A stretch of DNA of 64,000 nucleotides from Citrobacter portucalensis (lineage in GTDB: Bacteria > Pseudomonadota > Gammaproteobacteria > Enterobacterales > Enterobacteriaceae), in the NCBI RefSeq assembly GCF_002042885.1, contig NZ_MVFY01000001.1:248001-312000 (forward strand), in the 5' to 3' direction. Every line of letters begins with the position of its first letter. Within the stretch, counting starts at the first letter, position 1. Made by a program: the position numbers and the translations under genes. The notes under the pieces are model-generated. The model saw only the letters and a program-made list of their open reading frames with translations. It searched no databases and was not told where the DNA came from. Below, piece after piece: positions 32,957-43,014 of the stretch.

Positions 32957-34171
32957 ATGAAGATTGTTGGGGCTGAAGTGTTTGTCACCTGTCCTGGGCG
33001 TAATTTTGTAACGTTGAAAATTACGACAGAAGATGGGATCACCGGGCTGGGAGATGCCACGTTAAATGGACGCGAGCTGTCCGTGGCGTCCTATCTGAAA
33101 GATCACGTGTGTCCGCAGCTTATTGGTCGCGATGCGCATCGTATTGAGGACATCTGGCAGTTTTTTTACAAAGGCGCGTACTGGCGTCGTGGGCCGGTCA
33201 CCATGTCGGCGATTTCCGCCGTGGATATGGCTCTCTGGGACATCAAAGCGAAAGCGGCGAATATGCCGTTGTACCAGTTGCTCGGCGGTGCTTCTCGTGA
33301 AGGGGTTATGGTCTACTGCCACACCACAGGCCATACCGTTGATGATGTACTCGAAGATTATGCGCGTCATAAAGAGATGGGCTTTAAAGCGATTCGCGTG
33401 CAGTGCGGCGTGCCAGGCATGAAAACCACTTACGGTATGTCTAAGGGCAAAGGACTGGCCTACGAACCCGCCACCAAAGGGCAATGGCCGGAAGAACAGT
33501 TGTGGTCAACGGAGAAATACCTGGATTTCACGCCAAAACTGTTTGCCGCCGTGCGTGACAAGTTTGGTTTCAACGAACATCTTTTACACGATATGCACCA
33601 CCGTCTGACGCCAATTGAAGCGGCCCGTTTCGGCAAAAGCATTGAACAGTACCGTTTGTTCTGGATGGAAGATCCAACACCAGCTGAAAACCAGGAGTGC
33701 TTCCGCCTGATCCGCCAGCATACCGTCACGCCGATTGCGGTAGGGGAAGTGTTCAACAGCATCTGGGACTGTAAACAGCTTATTGAAGAACAACTGATCG
33801 ACTATATCCGCACCACCATCACCCATGCGGGTGGTATCACCGGTATGCGCCGGATTGCTGATTTCGCGTCGCTGTATCAGGTTCGTACCGGTTCACATGG
33901 ACCTTCCGATCTGTCGCCTGTGTGCATGGCCGCCGCGCTGCATTTTGATCTGTGGGTGCCGAACTTCGGCGTACAGGAATATATGGGCTATTCCGAGCAA
34001 ATGCTGGAAGTGTTCCCACATAACTGGACCTTTGATAACGGCTATATGCATCCAGGAGACAAACCTGGTCTTGGGATCGAGTTTGACGAAAAACTGGCGG
34101 CGAAATATCCGTATGACCCTGCATATCTGCCCGTTGCTCGCCTGGAAGATGGCACGCTGTGGAACTGGTAA
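32957..34171 (+). CDS. rspA: RspA, enolase-superfamily mannonate dehydratase-like protein
   Basis: 404 residues, as in E. coli RspA. Enolase superfamily, mannonate dehydratase subgroup. The metal ligands and acid/base residues are visible in [11 protein letters not shown] (Asp about 211), [11 protein letters not shown] (Glu about 237), [10 protein letters not shown] (Glu about 263) and [10 protein letters not shown] (His about 314). Family members dehydrate D-mannonate to 2-keto-3-deoxygluconate, often with low activity; E. coli RspA was first named for starvation sensing. Here it is followed after 60 bases by the transporter ydfJ rather than by rspB. Confidence 0.93.
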   Translation: MKIVGAEVFVTCPGRNFVTLKITTEDGITGLGDATLNGRELSVASYLKDHVCPQLIGRDAHRIEDIWQFFYKGAYWRRGPVTMSAISAVDMALWDIKAKAANMPLYQLLGGASREGVMVYCHTTGHTVDDVLEDYARHKEMGFKAIRVQCGVPGMKTTYGMSKGKGLAYEPATKGQWPEEQLWSTEKYLDFTPKLFAAVRDKFGFNEHLLHDMHHRLTPIEAARFGKSIEQYRLFWMEDPTPAENQECFRLIRQHTVTPIAVGEVFNSIWDCKQLIEEQLIDYIRTTITHAGGITGMRRIADFASLYQVRTGSHGPSDLSPVCMAAALHFDLWVPNFGVQEYMGYSEQMLEVFPHNWTFDNGYMHPGDKPGLGIEFDEKLAAKYPYDPAYLPVARLEDGTLWNW

Positions 34172-34231
34172 ATATAAATTTTACGTACGAAAGATGTTGA
34201 TTAACCCAATACCCTACAGAAGGTTAAACTT

Positions 34232-35566
34232 ATGGTTAGTTCAGTCGATATTAAAAATAACGTAGATAATAAGCCTATTATTCGTCGAGTGGCTTCAGCA
34301 TCCGCAATTGGTACTGCTGCTGAGTATTATGATTTTTTTGCATACGGGACTGCAGCTGTACTCTTTTTTGGTCATCTATTTTTCCCGAGTGACGATCCGT
34401 TAATAAGTACTCTCGCTGCTTTTGCAACCTATGCTGTTGGTTTCCTTGCAAGACCATTAGGAGGAATCGTCTTTGGGCATATTGGCGATAAGGTTGGGCG
34501 TAAAAAAGCACTGGTTATTACTATATTAATTGTTGGTTTGGGGACGTTCTGTATAGGGTTATTACCTACATATGAGAAAATAGGTGTCTGGGCTCCAGCT
34601 TTACTTATTTTTATTCGTGTATTACAGGGATTTGGCGTTGGAGGTGAGCAAGCTGGTGCAGTACTGATGACGGCTGAATATTCTGAACCCAAACATCGTG
34701 GATTTTTTTCCAGTTGGGTTCAAATCGGTGCGCCGGTTGGTTTCCTCCTGCCGTTAGCGCTCTTTGCGCTGTTAAATGCCACACTTTCTCCAGAGGCAAT
34801 GATGGATTACGGGTGGCGTATACCGTTTCTGTTGAGTCTGTTGCTGGTTATTGTTGGACTGTTTATCCGCTTAAAAATTGATGAATCACCTGTCTTTGCT
34901 CAGATTAGGGAGACAAAAGCAGAAGAATCACGTCCATTAGTTGAAGTTATCCGCGATTTTCCTGGCATTGTTGCCAAGGGGGTCTGCGCGAAACTGATTG
35001 AAGCTTGCACATTTGCAATGTTCACAGTGATTGTTTTGGCTTACGGAAAGGCAAACAATCTTGATGCTAATATTTTGATGGAGACAATGATCGTTGCGGT
35101 CATAATAGAAATAATTGCAATACCGTTGATGGGGTCGCTATGCGATAAAATTGGACGTAAACCAGTCTATATTATCGGTGCGCTGCTGCAGGTCGTTATG
35201 ATTATTCCTTTCTTTCTTGCGATTAATCAGGATAGTTTTTGGCTTACACAAATAGTAATGATCCTGGTACTGAGTGTTGGGCATAGTATGTGTTATGCAC
35301 CTCAGGCTTCTTATTTTCCGGAGCTTTTCCCAACTCATATTCGCTGTAGCGGAATAGCTTTAATTTGGCAACTGGGGTCGCTAATAGGCAGTGGCATTCT
35401 TGGACTGGTAGCAGTAAAAATTCTGCAAGTAACAGGTGGACATTACTATGGACTTGCAACCTATGTGATTGTACTTGGAGTTATCTCAATTATTGGTTTG
35501 TTGATGATGCCGGAAACCGCTCCGCAAAGACTTAAGCGTGAATACCAGCAGTGGCAGAAACATTAA
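34232..35566 (+). CDS. ydfJ: YdfJ, intact MHS-type sugar-acid transporter
   Basis: A 444-residue, 12-helix major facilitator protein of the metabolite:H+ symporter branch. The signature ASAIGTAAEYYDFFAYGTAA is near residues 24-43 and GHIGDKVGRKKALV follows TM2. The second-half copy is GSLCDKIGRKPVYI. Base composition is clearly more AT-rich than the flanking genes (many ATT, TTA and ATA codons). In K-12 the Qin prophage lies between this gene and rspBA and ydfJ is reported as disrupted; here it is whole. It probably imports the sugar acid handled by RspA and YdfI. Confidence 0.88.
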   Translation: MVSSVDIKNNVDNKPIIRRVASASAIGTAAEYYDFFAYGTAAVLFFGHLFFPSDDPLISTLAAFATYAVGFLARPLGGIVFGHIGDKVGRKKALVITILIVGLGTFCIGLLPTYEKIGVWAPALLIFIRVLQGFGVGGEQAGAVLMTAEYSEPKHRGFFSSWVQIGAPVGFLLPLALFALLNATLSPEAMMDYGWRIPFLLSLLLVIVGLFIRLKIDESPVFAQIRETKAEESRPLVEVIRDFPGIVAKGVCAKLIEACTFAMFTVIVLAYGKANNLDANILMETMIVAVIIEIIAIPLMGSLCDKIGRKPVYIIGALLQVVMIIPFFLAINQDSFWLTQIVMILVLSVGHSMCYAPQASYFPELFPTHIRCSGIALIWQLGSLIGSGILGLVAVKILQVTGGHYYGLATYVIVLGVISIIGLLMMPETAPQRLKREYQQWQKH

Positions 35567-35571
35567 TATCC

Positions 35572-35594
35572 TTTGGCGGCAGTATGCCGCCAAA
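35572..35594. repeat. Hairpin downstream of ydfJ
   Basis: A 9-bp stem, TTTGGCGGC / GCCGCCAAA, with loop AGTAT, just behind the ydfJ stop. It lacks a T-run on the plus strand. Probably an mRNA-stabilising or weak terminating structure between ydfJ and ydfI. Confidence 0.55.
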
Positions 35595-35667
35595 TTCACT
35601 GACTTTGGTATATAACTCAACAAATGATGTCATACCAATCATAAAAAGCTTAATGCAAATCAAAACA

Positions 35668-35679
35668 TACAACCATACA
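35668..35679 (-). promoter_or_regulatory. Second copy of the rspA-type motif, upstream of ydfI
   Basis: TGTATGGTTGTA on the minus strand, 11 of 12 identical to the motif upstream of rspA, and 49 bases before the ydfI start. Shared use by two promoters of the same cluster suggests a common regulator, most simply RspR. Confidence 0.4.
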
Positions 35680-35727
35680 GGCGTTACTCTGGAACAGTCC
35701 TGATTTCATTTATAAGTAGGCCATACC

Positions 35728-37194
35728 ATGCAAAACAAGCTCTTAGCGGCAAAGGCTGCACTTCCTGACTACGATCGTACAAAACTGGTTCCGCGTATTG
35801 TTCATCTGGGGTTTGGCGCGTTTCATCGCGCACATCAGGGTGTTTACGCTGACATTCTGGCCGCCGATCACGGCAGTGACTGGGGCTACTACGAGGTGAA
35901 CCTGATTGGCGGCGAGCAGCAGATTTTCGATCTGAAACAGCAAGATAATCTGTATACCGTTGCAGAGATGTCTGCTGATGCCTGGACTGCGAGAGTCGTG
36001 GGCGTGGTGAAAAATGCATTGCATGCGCAGGTTGATGGTCTGGAAAGCGTACTGGCAGCGATGTGTGAACCGCAGGTCGCGATCGTTTCCCTGACCATCA
36101 CCGAGAAAGGATACTGCCATTCTCCGGCGACCGGCCAACTGATGTTAGACAACCCGATGATTGCCGCCGATCTGCAAAACCCCAAACAGCCTAAAACTGC
36201 GCCGGGCGTGGTGGTTGAAGCCCTGGCACGTCGCAAAACCGCGGGTTTAGCCGCCTTTACCGTGATGTCCTGCGATAACATGCCAGAAAACGGTCATGTG
36301 ATGCGCAATGTTGTCATTGCATATGCCCGAGCGGTAGATATGGAACTGGCCGCGTGGATCGAACAACATGTGACATTCCCATCAACAATGGTTGACCGCA
36401 TTGTCCCGGCGGTTACGCAGGAGACGCTGGACAAAATTGAACATATCACCGGTGTACGCGACCCGGCAGGCGTGGCATGCGAACCGTTCCGCCAGTGGGT
36501 AATTGAAGATAACTTTGTTGCCGGCCGTCCTGAATGGGAAAAGGCCGGGGCGGAACTGGTAGCTGATGTCATTCCGTTTGAAGAGATGAAACTGCGTATG
36601 CTCAACGGCAGCCACTCTTTCCTTGCGTATCTTGGGTATCTGGCGGGATATCAACATATTAACGATTGCATGGGCGATGAAAACTATCGTCTTGCTGCAC
36701 GTGCGCTGATGTTGCAGGAACAAGCACCTACGCTGAAAGTAAAAGGTGTTGACCTACAGCGCTACGCCGATCTGTTAATTGAACGCTACAGCAATCCGGC
36801 GCTGCGTCATCGTACCTGGCAGATCGCCATGGACGGTAGCCAAAAACTGCCGCAGCGTATGCTTGATTCCATTCGTTGGCACATTGTGCACGGTAGTGAC
36901 TTTGCGCTGCTGGCACTGGGTGTCGCTGGTTGGATGCGTTACGTCGGTGGTGTGGATGAACAGGGCCAGGCGATTGAAATTAGCGATCCACTGTTGCCGG
37001 TGATCCAGAATGCGGTGCGTAGCAGCAACGAAGGCGAAGAGCGCGTTCAGGCGCTGCTGGCAATCGATGCTATTTTTGGCCGTGAACTGCCACAGGTTGA
37101 ACTGTTCAACCGTCAGGTCACACAAGCGTATCTTACTTTACTGGCTGAAGGGGCGAAGGCGACGGTTGCGAAGTATGCAGCAAAACTGAAGTAA
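35728..37194 (+). CDS. ydfI: YdfI, mannonate oxidoreductase / fructuronate reductase family
   Basis: 488 residues (E. coli YdfI 486), mannitol dehydrogenase family. The NAD-binding motif [13 protein letters not shown] is near residue 30, and the catalytic Lys region [16 protein letters not shown] is near 290. Enzymes of this group interconvert D-fructuronate and D-mannonate with NAD(H). With RspA (mannonate dehydratase-like) the pair would give a two-step route to 2-keto-3-deoxygluconate. The precise hexuronate or hexonate is unknown. A strong hairpin follows. Confidence 0.92.
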   Translation: MQNKLLAAKAALPDYDRTKLVPRIVHLGFGAFHRAHQGVYADILAADHGSDWGYYEVNLIGGEQQIFDLKQQDNLYTVAEMSADAWTARVVGVVKNALHAQVDGLESVLAAMCEPQVAIVSLTITEKGYCHSPATGQLMLDNPMIAADLQNPKQPKTAPGVVVEALARRKTAGLAAFTVMSCDNMPENGHVMRNVVIAYARAVDMELAAWIEQHVTFPSTMVDRIVPAVTQETLDKIEHITGVRDPAGVACEPFRQWVIEDNFVAGRPEWEKAGAELVADVIPFEEMKLRMLNGSHSFLAYLGYLAGYQHINDCMGDENYRLAARALMLQEQAPTLKVKGVDLQRYADLLIERYSNPALRHRTWQIAMDGSQKLPQRMLDSIRWHIVHGSDFALLALGVAGWMRYVGGVDEQGQAIEISDPLLPVIQNAVRSSNEGEERVQALLAIDAIFGRELPQVELFNRQVTQAYLTLLAEGAKATVAKYAAKLK

Positions 37195-37213
37195 CGAAGA
37201 TTATGCTTTATGT

Positions 37214-37243
37214 CGCCATCTGGCTTGCAACGGCCAGATGGCG
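37214..37243 (+). terminator. Terminator-like hairpin behind ydfI
   Basis: An 11-bp stem, CGCCATCTGGC / GCCAGATGGCG, followed by CTGTGTTTTCT. The stem is strong and the T-tract interrupted. It separates ydfI from the convergent ydfZ. Confidence 0.7.
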
Positions 37244-37268
37244 CTGTGTTTTCTGGCATTCACACCAA

Positions 37269-37472
37269 TTAGTTCATGCCTAAACGAATCAGCTCGAGGG
37301 GGGCGTATTTGCCTTCACATCCTTCGATTTCCACTGTTTTCCCGCGGCGAATCTGCTCAGCGGTCAGGCCATCAGTATCTATTGCTGTAATGCGGCCTGT
37401 GAGTCCGGTGTCGCTGATCATGACGCGGCTGCCAGTGGTGATTGCGTTACGGTTACGATCGTATGTTTTCAT
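37269..37472 (-). CDS. ydfZ: YdfZ, small putative selenium-binding protein
   Basis: 67 residues from the ATG at 37472, equal to E. coli YdfZ; AAGGAG lies about 8 bases upstream. Sequence features are [18 protein letters not shown] at the start, a KOW-like small beta fold and a single Cys in [16 protein letters not shown]. coli YdfZ was reported to carry selenium bound to this Cys and is induced anaerobically. A FNR-type control region is expected upstream, but I did not find a clear site. Confidence 0.92.
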   Translation of the reverse strand: MKTYDRNRNAITTGSRVMISDTGLTGRITAIDTDGLTAEQIRRGKTVEIEGCEGKYAPLELIRLGMN

Positions 37473-37663
37473 GGTGTTTTCTCCTTTCCAACTTACCGTC
37501 AAAGCCCGTGGGCTTTTAGTCCCACGTAACGGGCGCAATATAAATACGCTTCTCATTAATGATTTTTTTTGTTTTCGATCAAAATCACAGCTTTTTTTAT
37601 GCAGTTATGCGGGCGCTGGGAAAACGCAGGAGAAACTCACCCCGGAGTGAGGTGAGCGTAGTA

Positions 37664-38350
37664 TTAATCTTCGCTGAACCAGTCGCTATTTTCCTGGCGA
37701 ATAAGCTGAACGGACTCACCAATTTCCTGAAGATGGAGCATCATTGCGCGCTCGACCGCATCGCCATCATGCTTCTCAAGGGCGGCAAAGATATCGTGAT
37801 GCTGGCGTAGCAGCATCTCAGGCGGGGAAATATGATCCAGGCTCATATAACGAACGCGGTCAATTGTAGCCTTTATATTCTCAACGGTATCCCAGGCGAG
37901 TTGGCACTCGGCGATTAAAGCCAGTTTCTGATGAAACTCATCATCAAGCTGGAAGAAATCATTAATCTGTTTTCGGTCAATTGCGATGCGCTGCTGATGC
38001 AAATTCTGTTCAAGCTGATAGCACTGTTGATCGTTGATCAGTGATGCGGCGCGGCGTACCACGGCACATTCAATTGCCTGGCGAACAAAACAGCCGTTTT
38101 GCACCTGCGACAGCGAAATTTTATTCACGTAGCTGCCACGCTGCGGGCGGATCTGAATCAGACCGTTCTCGGCCAGTTTGATGAATGCTTCTCGTACCGG
38201 CTGGCGTGACACATTAAAGCGTACAGAAACCTCTTTCTCCGACAGCGGTGTACCGGGTGCAATCAGACAATGCACGATATCACGGCGAAGAATACGGTAA
38301 ATCTGTTGATTTACTGGCTGTGTAGGGTTGAGCTGCGTTTCTACGGTCAT
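37664..38350 (-). CDS. rspR: RspR, GntR/FadR-type repressor
   Basis: 228 residues, the same as E. coli RspR (YdfH). GntR winged helix at about residues 15-75 ([30 protein letters not shown]), then an all-helical FCD ligand domain with metal-binding Asp/His residues ([23 protein letters not shown]). In E. coli it represses rspAB. Its position beside ydfZ/ydfI and the shared motif upstream of rspA and ydfI make it the likely regulator of the whole sugar-acid cluster. Confidence 0.94.
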   Translation of the reverse strand: MTVETQLNPTQPVNQQIYRILRRDIVHCLIAPGTPLSEKEVSVRFNVSRQPVREAFIKLAENGLIQIRPQRGSYVNKISLSQVQNGCFVRQAIECAVVRRAASLINDQQCYQLEQNLHQQRIAIDRKQINDFFQLDDEFHQKLALIAECQLAWDTVENIKATIDRVRYMSLDHISPPEMLLRQHHDIFAALEKHDGDAVERAMMLHLQEIGESVQLIRQENSDWFSED

Positions 38351-38436
38351 TCATTCTTACTTTTTAGAGAGTTAACCCGGATATTTTATCACTTCTTTCA
38401 GGCTATCTATACCCGGCACAAGGCCGGGCAGAGAAA

Positions 38437-39183
38437 TTAGCTCCGGTGGATACTCAGCCCGGCAAAAGACTGTGTGACAGGCATCATTTCAAGGGTGTTG
38501 ATATTGACATGAGCCGGTAAAGAAGCCACCCACCATACCGCTTCTGTAACATCTTGCGGAGTCAGCGCCGTGGTATTTTCGTAGGCTTTTTCAGCTTTGG
38601 CGTCATCACCTTTAAAACGGACATTAGAGAACTCCGTACCGCCAACCAGACCCGGTTCGATGTCGGTAACGCGAATTGCAGTGCCGTGTAAATCAGTACG
38701 TAAATTCAGGCTAAACTGGCGAACAAACGCTTTGGTCGCACCGTAGACGTTACCGCCAGCGTATGGCCAACTGCCCGCGGTAGAACCGATATTGATAATA
38801 TGACCGCGGTTGCGTTCAACCATGCCAGGCAGAACGGCACGGGTCATATAAACCAGCCCCTTGTTGTTGGTGTCGATCATATTCTCCCAGTCTTCAATGC
38901 TGGCCTTGTGAGCAGGCTCAAGGCCCAGCGCCAGACCCGCGTTGTTGACCAGAACATCAATATTGCGCCATTCAGCAGGAAGGGCGTCCATCATCTCTTC
39001 AATCGATGCACGATTACGTACGTCCAGTTGCGCGGTATAGAGGCGGTCACCCAATTCCTCTTTCAGTTCCTGCAGGCGCTCCTGGCGGCGTCCGGTGGCA
39101 ATAACTTTATGCCCATTCTCAATAAAACGACGCGTAATGCACTCACCAAAACCTGCGGTTGCTCCGGTTACTAAAACGATCAT
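38437..39183 (-). CDS. ydfG: YdfG, NADP-dependent 3-hydroxy acid dehydrogenase
   Basis: 248 residues from the ATG at 39183, as in E. coli, with GAGGAA upstream. A classical short-chain dehydrogenase: cofactor motif GATAGFGE (7-14), NNAGLALG (about 82), catalytic Ser in NIGSTAGSW and Tyr-Lys in YGATKAFV (about 147-151). It oxidises L-allo-threonine, serine and 3-hydroxypropionate/malonic semialdehyde; E. coli YdfG acts in the Rut pyrimidine pathway as a malonic semialdehyde reductase. Divergent from dcp. Confidence 0.95.
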   Translation of the reverse strand: MIVLVTGATAGFGECITRRFIENGHKVIATGRRQERLQELKEELGDRLYTAQLDVRNRASIEEMMDALPAEWRNIDVLVNNAGLALGLEPAHKASIEDWENMIDTNNKGLVYMTRAVLPGMVERNRGHIINIGSTAGSWPYAGGNVYGATKAFVRQFSLNLRTDLHGTAIRVTDIEPGLVGGTEFSNVRFKGDDAKAEKAYENTTALTPQDVTEAVWWVASLPAHVNINTLEMMPVTQSFAGLSIHRS

Positions 39184-39320
39184 CTCACTGTTCCTCAACG
39201 CTTTTTATGTCGTACTACCATAGCACGTCATTTCCGTTCAGAGCTATTCCTGCGTAACGCGATTGCGGTTGATTCCTGGGAAGTCTACTCTGGTAAACAA
39301 ATCGTTTTCAGGAGTGAAAG

Positions 39321-41366
39321 ATGTCGTTAACGAATCCTTTTTTACGTCACAGCACGTTGCCGTACCAGGCACCGCAGTTTGATCAGATAGAGGTGCAGCA
39401 CTATCGCCCAGCGTTCGATGAAGGCGTGCGGCAAAAACGTGCAGAGATCGAGGCGATTGTGCAAAACCCGCAGGCCCCTGATTTTGCCAATACGTTGCTG
39501 GCGCTTGAACAAAGCGGCGCTTTGCTGACACGCGTAACCAGCGTTTTCTTCGCGATGACGGCGGCGCACACCAACGATGAACTACAGCGCCTTGACGAAG
39601 AATTTTCCGCAGAACTGGCGAACCTTGCCAATGATATTTATCTCAATGGCGCGCTTTTTTCGCGCGTTGAAGCGGTCTGGCAACGGCGAGGTTCGCTGGG
39701 GTTGGATAGCGAATCATTACGCTTGCTGGAGGTCATCCACCAGCGTTTTGTATTAGCCGGCGCGCGTTTAAATGAGGTCGATAAAGCGAACCTTAAAGCG
39801 CTCAATACAGAGTCCGCCACGTTGACCAGCCAGTTTAATCAACGTCTGCTGGCGGCGAACAAGTCCGGTGCTCTGGTGGTGGATGATGCACGTTACCTGG
39901 ACGGACTCAGCGCAGAGGAAATTGCTGTTGCCGCCGAAGCTGCAAAGGAGAAAGGGCTTGAAGCGCGTTGGGTTATCCCGCTATTGAACACGACTCAGCA
40001 ACCGGCGCTTGCGGCGTTACGCGATCGCCAGACCCGTGAGAATCTGTTCAACCGCGCATGGACGAGAGCAGAAAACAATGACGCTAACGATACTCGGGCG
40101 ATTATTCAGCGACTGGTCGAGATCCGGATGCAGCAGGCGAAACTACTCGGTTTTGCCAATTACGCCGCCTGGAAAATTGCCGATCAGATGGCAAAAACAC
40201 CGGAAGCTGCACTCAATTTCATGCGGGCGATTGTTCCCGCTGCGCGAGCCAGGGCATTGGATGAACAGGCCGAAATCCAGAATGTTATCAATCACGAACA
40301 GGGGAAATTTAACGTCGAGGCCTGGGACTGGGCATTTTATGCCGAGCAGGTTCGTCGTGAGAAATATGCACTTGATGAGGCGCAGTTCAAACCTTACTTT
40401 GCCCTTGATACGGTGCTGAACGAGGGCGTTTTCTGGACAGCTAATCAACTCTTTGGCATAAAATTTATAGAACGGTTCGACATTCCTGTTTATCACCCGG
40501 ATGTTAGGGTATGGGAAATATTCGATCACGATGGCGTAGGGCTGGCGTTATTTTACGGCGATTTCTTTGCCCGGGAATCGAAAAGCGGTGGTGCCTGGAT
40601 GGGCAATTTTGTTGAGCAATCGCAACTCAATGAAACCCGGCCGGTTATTTACAACGTGTGTAATTATCAAAAACCAGCAAAGGGTCAGCCTGCATTGTTA
40701 TTGTGGGATGATGTTATTACGTTATTTCATGAGTTTGGGCACACGTTGCACGGCCTGTTCGCCACTCAGCGTTATGCCACGCTTTCAGGGACCAACACTC
40801 CGCGTGATTTTGTTGAGTTTCCTTCGCAGATCAACGAACACTGGGCGAGTCATCCGCAGGTCTTTGCTCGTTTTGCTCGTCATGTTGATACCGGGGAGCA
40901 AATGCCGCAGGCGTTGCGGAATAAGATGCAGCGGGCCAGCCTGTTTAACAAAGGTTACGACATGACCGAACTGCTCAGTGCCGCATTGTTGGATATGCGT
41001 TGGCACAGTCTGGAAAAGAGCGCGTTATCTCTTTCGGTCGAACAATTTGAACAGCAGGCGCTGGCGGCTGAAGGTTTGGATCTCAAGGCTGTGCCGCCTC
41101 GTTATCGCAGCAGCTATTTTGCCCATATCTTCGGCGGCGGTTATGCCGCAGGTTATTACGCCTATTTGTGGACGCAAATGCTGGCCGATGACGGCTATCA
41201 GTGGTTTGTAGAGCAGGGCGGATTAACTCGTGAAAACGGGCAAAAGTTCCGTGAAGCGATTTTGTCCCGCGGTAACGGTACTGATTTAACTGAACTTTAT
41301 CGCCAATGGAGCGGGCGAGATCCAAAAATGGAGCCAATGCTGGAACATCGTGGTTTGAGCGTCTAA
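39321..41366 (+). CDS. dcp: Dcp, dipeptidyl carboxypeptidase II
   Basis: 681 residues, family M3 metallopeptidase. The zinc site HEFGHTLHGLF (about residues 470-480) and the downstream Glu in FVEFPSQINEHW (about 498) are intact. It removes dipeptides from peptide C-termini in the cytoplasm or periplasm. AGGAG is present 8 bases ahead of the ATG. A strong intrinsic terminator follows. Confidence 0.97.
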   Translation: MSLTNPFLRHSTLPYQAPQFDQIEVQHYRPAFDEGVRQKRAEIEAIVQNPQAPDFANTLLALEQSGALLTRVTSVFFAMTAAHTNDELQRLDEEFSAELANLANDIYLNGALFSRVEAVWQRRGSLGLDSESLRLLEVIHQRFVLAGARLNEVDKANLKALNTESATLTSQFNQRLLAANKSGALVVDDARYLDGLSAEEIAVAAEAAKEKGLEARWVIPLLNTTQQPALAALRDRQTRENLFNRAWTRAENNDANDTRAIIQRLVEIRMQQAKLLGFANYAAWKIADQMAKTPEAALNFMRAIVPAARARALDEQAEIQNVINHEQGKFNVEAWDWAFYAEQVRREKYALDEAQFKPYFALDTVLNEGVFWTANQLFGIKFIERFDIPVYHPDVRVWEIFDHDGVGLALFYGDFFARESKSGGAWMGNFVEQSQLNETRPVIYNVCNYQKPAKGQPALLLWDDVITLFHEFGHTLHGLFATQRYATLSGTNTPRDFVEFPSQINEHWASHPQVFARFARHVDTGEQMPQALRNKMQRASLFNKGYDMTELLSAALLDMRWHSLEKSALSLSVEQFEQQALAAEGLDLKAVPPRYRSSYFAHIFGGGYAAGYYAYLWTQMLADDGYQWFVEQGGLTRENGQKFREAILSRGNGTDLTELYRQWSGRDPKMEPMLEHRGLSV

Positions 41367-41390
41367 GAGATTATTAGCCAGAATATTGAG

Positions 41391-41414
41391 CCGGGCGTGA
41401 TGCCCGGTTTTTTA
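41391..41414 (+). terminator. Intrinsic terminator of dcp
   Basis: Stem CCGGGC / GCCCGG, loop GTGAT, followed by six T residues. Confidence 0.92.
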
Positions 41415-41584
41415 TTATTTTTAAAGATGGCAATTTTTAGGGTTTTATATGAAAGTTGACAATAATGGTTATCAACAAATGATGATGAAATATATTCAGG
41501 AATGCTAGTTTAATAATGATGATGCCTTTGGATGTTTGATAAGATTAGCGTTCATGTACGGGCAGGTTTCTCAGGTAATTGTTA

Positions 41585-41845
41585 ATGAAAATAGGGGTTC
41601 TAATAGCTGTGCTTGTTATGTCCGGATGTGCAGATAGTACAATTGTACAATCCAGCGTCACTCCGTTTACGCCACATGTTTCACGTTCAAATGCTGAAAT
41701 CATCGCACGGTATAAAGAAGCGCGTGAATCCGGGTTTTCCCATGGTTCTGCGTATCAATATGCCAGAGGCGACAAAACCTACACATCCGATCAATTAGAG
41801 GTGATTGGGCTTAATGAAATGCTGAATGAACCGTTATTGGTTTGA
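41585..41845 (+). CDS. Small hypothetical lipoprotein
   Basis: 86 residues from the ATG at 41585 (a TTG at 41579 is possible). The N-terminus MKIGVLIAVLVMSGCADS is a lipoprotein signal with lipobox VMSGC. Asp is not at +2 (Ala is), which favours outer-membrane sorting by the Lol rule. The mature part holds a regular stretch, NAEIIARYKEARESGFSH. I do not recognise the family with confidence. It occupies the interval where K-12 has ydeI and ydeJ, between dcp and dgcZ. Real by signal peptide and codon pattern; function unknown. Confidence 0.72.
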   Translation: MKIGVLIAVLVMSGCADSTIVQSSVTPFTPHVSRSNAEIIARYKEARESGFSHGSAYQYARGDKTYTSDQLEVIGLNEMLNEPLLV

Positions 41846-42000
41846 CCACTTTAGTGACAACGCTATGCCACAACAGATGGTATAGCGTAATATCCTGTTA
41901 ATTATGATTTATTAATTACTATTAAAAAATTTACATAAATTTTCTTTTTTATCGTTAAGATAATTCCATCAGAAACGCTCGAACAGGGAGGGAGAACGTG

Positions 42001-42927
42001 ATGATGAGAAATACGAAGGAAATAGATGCAATTTTGATTGAGTTGAACAAATCCATTGATGCCCACTACAAATGGTTAGTGACCATGTTCCGCTGCGTGG
42101 TGTCTTCAGATGTTACGCAGCCAGATATTATGGGTGAAAACTCGCATTTTGTTTGTCGATTTGGACAGTGGCTTGATAATCAATCACGGTACAATGAGGA
42201 TGATTGTAGTTACGTAAGCAAGATAAGCGCCACCCACGAAAAAATGCATTTATCAGGCAAGAAATTGCTAATGGCTATCGTGGAGAATCGTAGCCATTCA
42301 TGGCATTTCGACAGCTTCCAGGACGCGCTGCTGGCATTTACCTCATCTGTAATGGACTACAAAATATATTTATTGAGTATCCGCAGTAATATCGACGCAT
42401 TAACAGGTTTACCTGGCAGAAGAATGCTCGATGAGTCTTTTGATCGGCAGTTGCTCGATGCCGAACCGCTTAATCTTTATATATTGTTGTTAGATATCGA
42501 TCGTTTTAAATACGTTAACGATACCTACGGCCATTTGGTTGGTGACGTGGTATTGCGGGCTCTGGCATCAAATTTATTGTCATGGACGCGATATGATGAG
42601 GCGGCGTACCGCTACGGTGGAGAAGAGTTCATTATCATCATCAGGACAAAAACGGACGAGCAGGCATGCCAGGCGGGTTTGCGACTTTGTCGTCTGATTG
42701 GTCAGAAAAAAATTCCCTACGCTGAGGGAGAGATCGGTATCACGGTGACGGCAGGCATAACCCGGGTTCAACAGGGTGAAACGCTGGATACCGCGCTTGG
42801 TCGGGCCGACAGGGCGATGTATCAGGGGAAACAGACCGGCAGGAATCGTTGCATGTTTATAGATGAAAATGAGCAAATTGCGTTGGTGGACACCAATGAC
42901 GGAACCTCGTATCCCCTCAGTGCGTGA
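42001..42927 (+). CDS. dgcZ: DgcZ, zinc-sensing diguanylate cyclase
   Basis: 308 residues from the ATG at 42001; this start gives the E. coli numbering. The N-terminal CZB domain keeps all four zinc ligands His22, Cys52, His79 and His83. The GGDEF domain has RYGGEEFIII (about 203) and LDIDRFKYVNDTYGH. A canonical RxxD inhibitory site five residues before GGEEF is not seen. Zinc binding inhibits the enzyme, which makes c-di-GMP and promotes poly-GlcNAc biofilm. The C-terminus is about 12 residues longer than in E. coli. GGGAGGGAG precedes the start. Confidence 0.94.
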   Translation: MMRNTKEIDAILIELNKSIDAHYKWLVTMFRCVVSSDVTQPDIMGENSHFVCRFGQWLDNQSRYNEDDCSYVSKISATHEKMHLSGKKLLMAIVENRSHSWHFDSFQDALLAFTSSVMDYKIYLLSIRSNIDALTGLPGRRMLDESFDRQLLDAEPLNLYILLLDIDRFKYVNDTYGHLVGDVVLRALASNLLSWTRYDEAAYRYGGEEFIIIIRTKTDEQACQAGLRLCRLIGQKKIPYAEGEIGITVTAGITRVQQGETLDTALGRADRAMYQGKQTGRNRCMFIDENEQIALVDTNDGTSYPLSA

Positions 42928-43014
42928 GTTTTCGAAAAACGCTTTGAGGTAGTTGCGTTTCGTTTAACTTTCATTGGGGTTGTCGGTGATAGGTTAGCTG
43001 ACTATCCGTTATCT

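Noticed and set aside
42957..42997. PhoP box for mgrR
   Set aside because: GTTTA-like words are present but no pair has correct 11-base periodicity with a good second half and -10.
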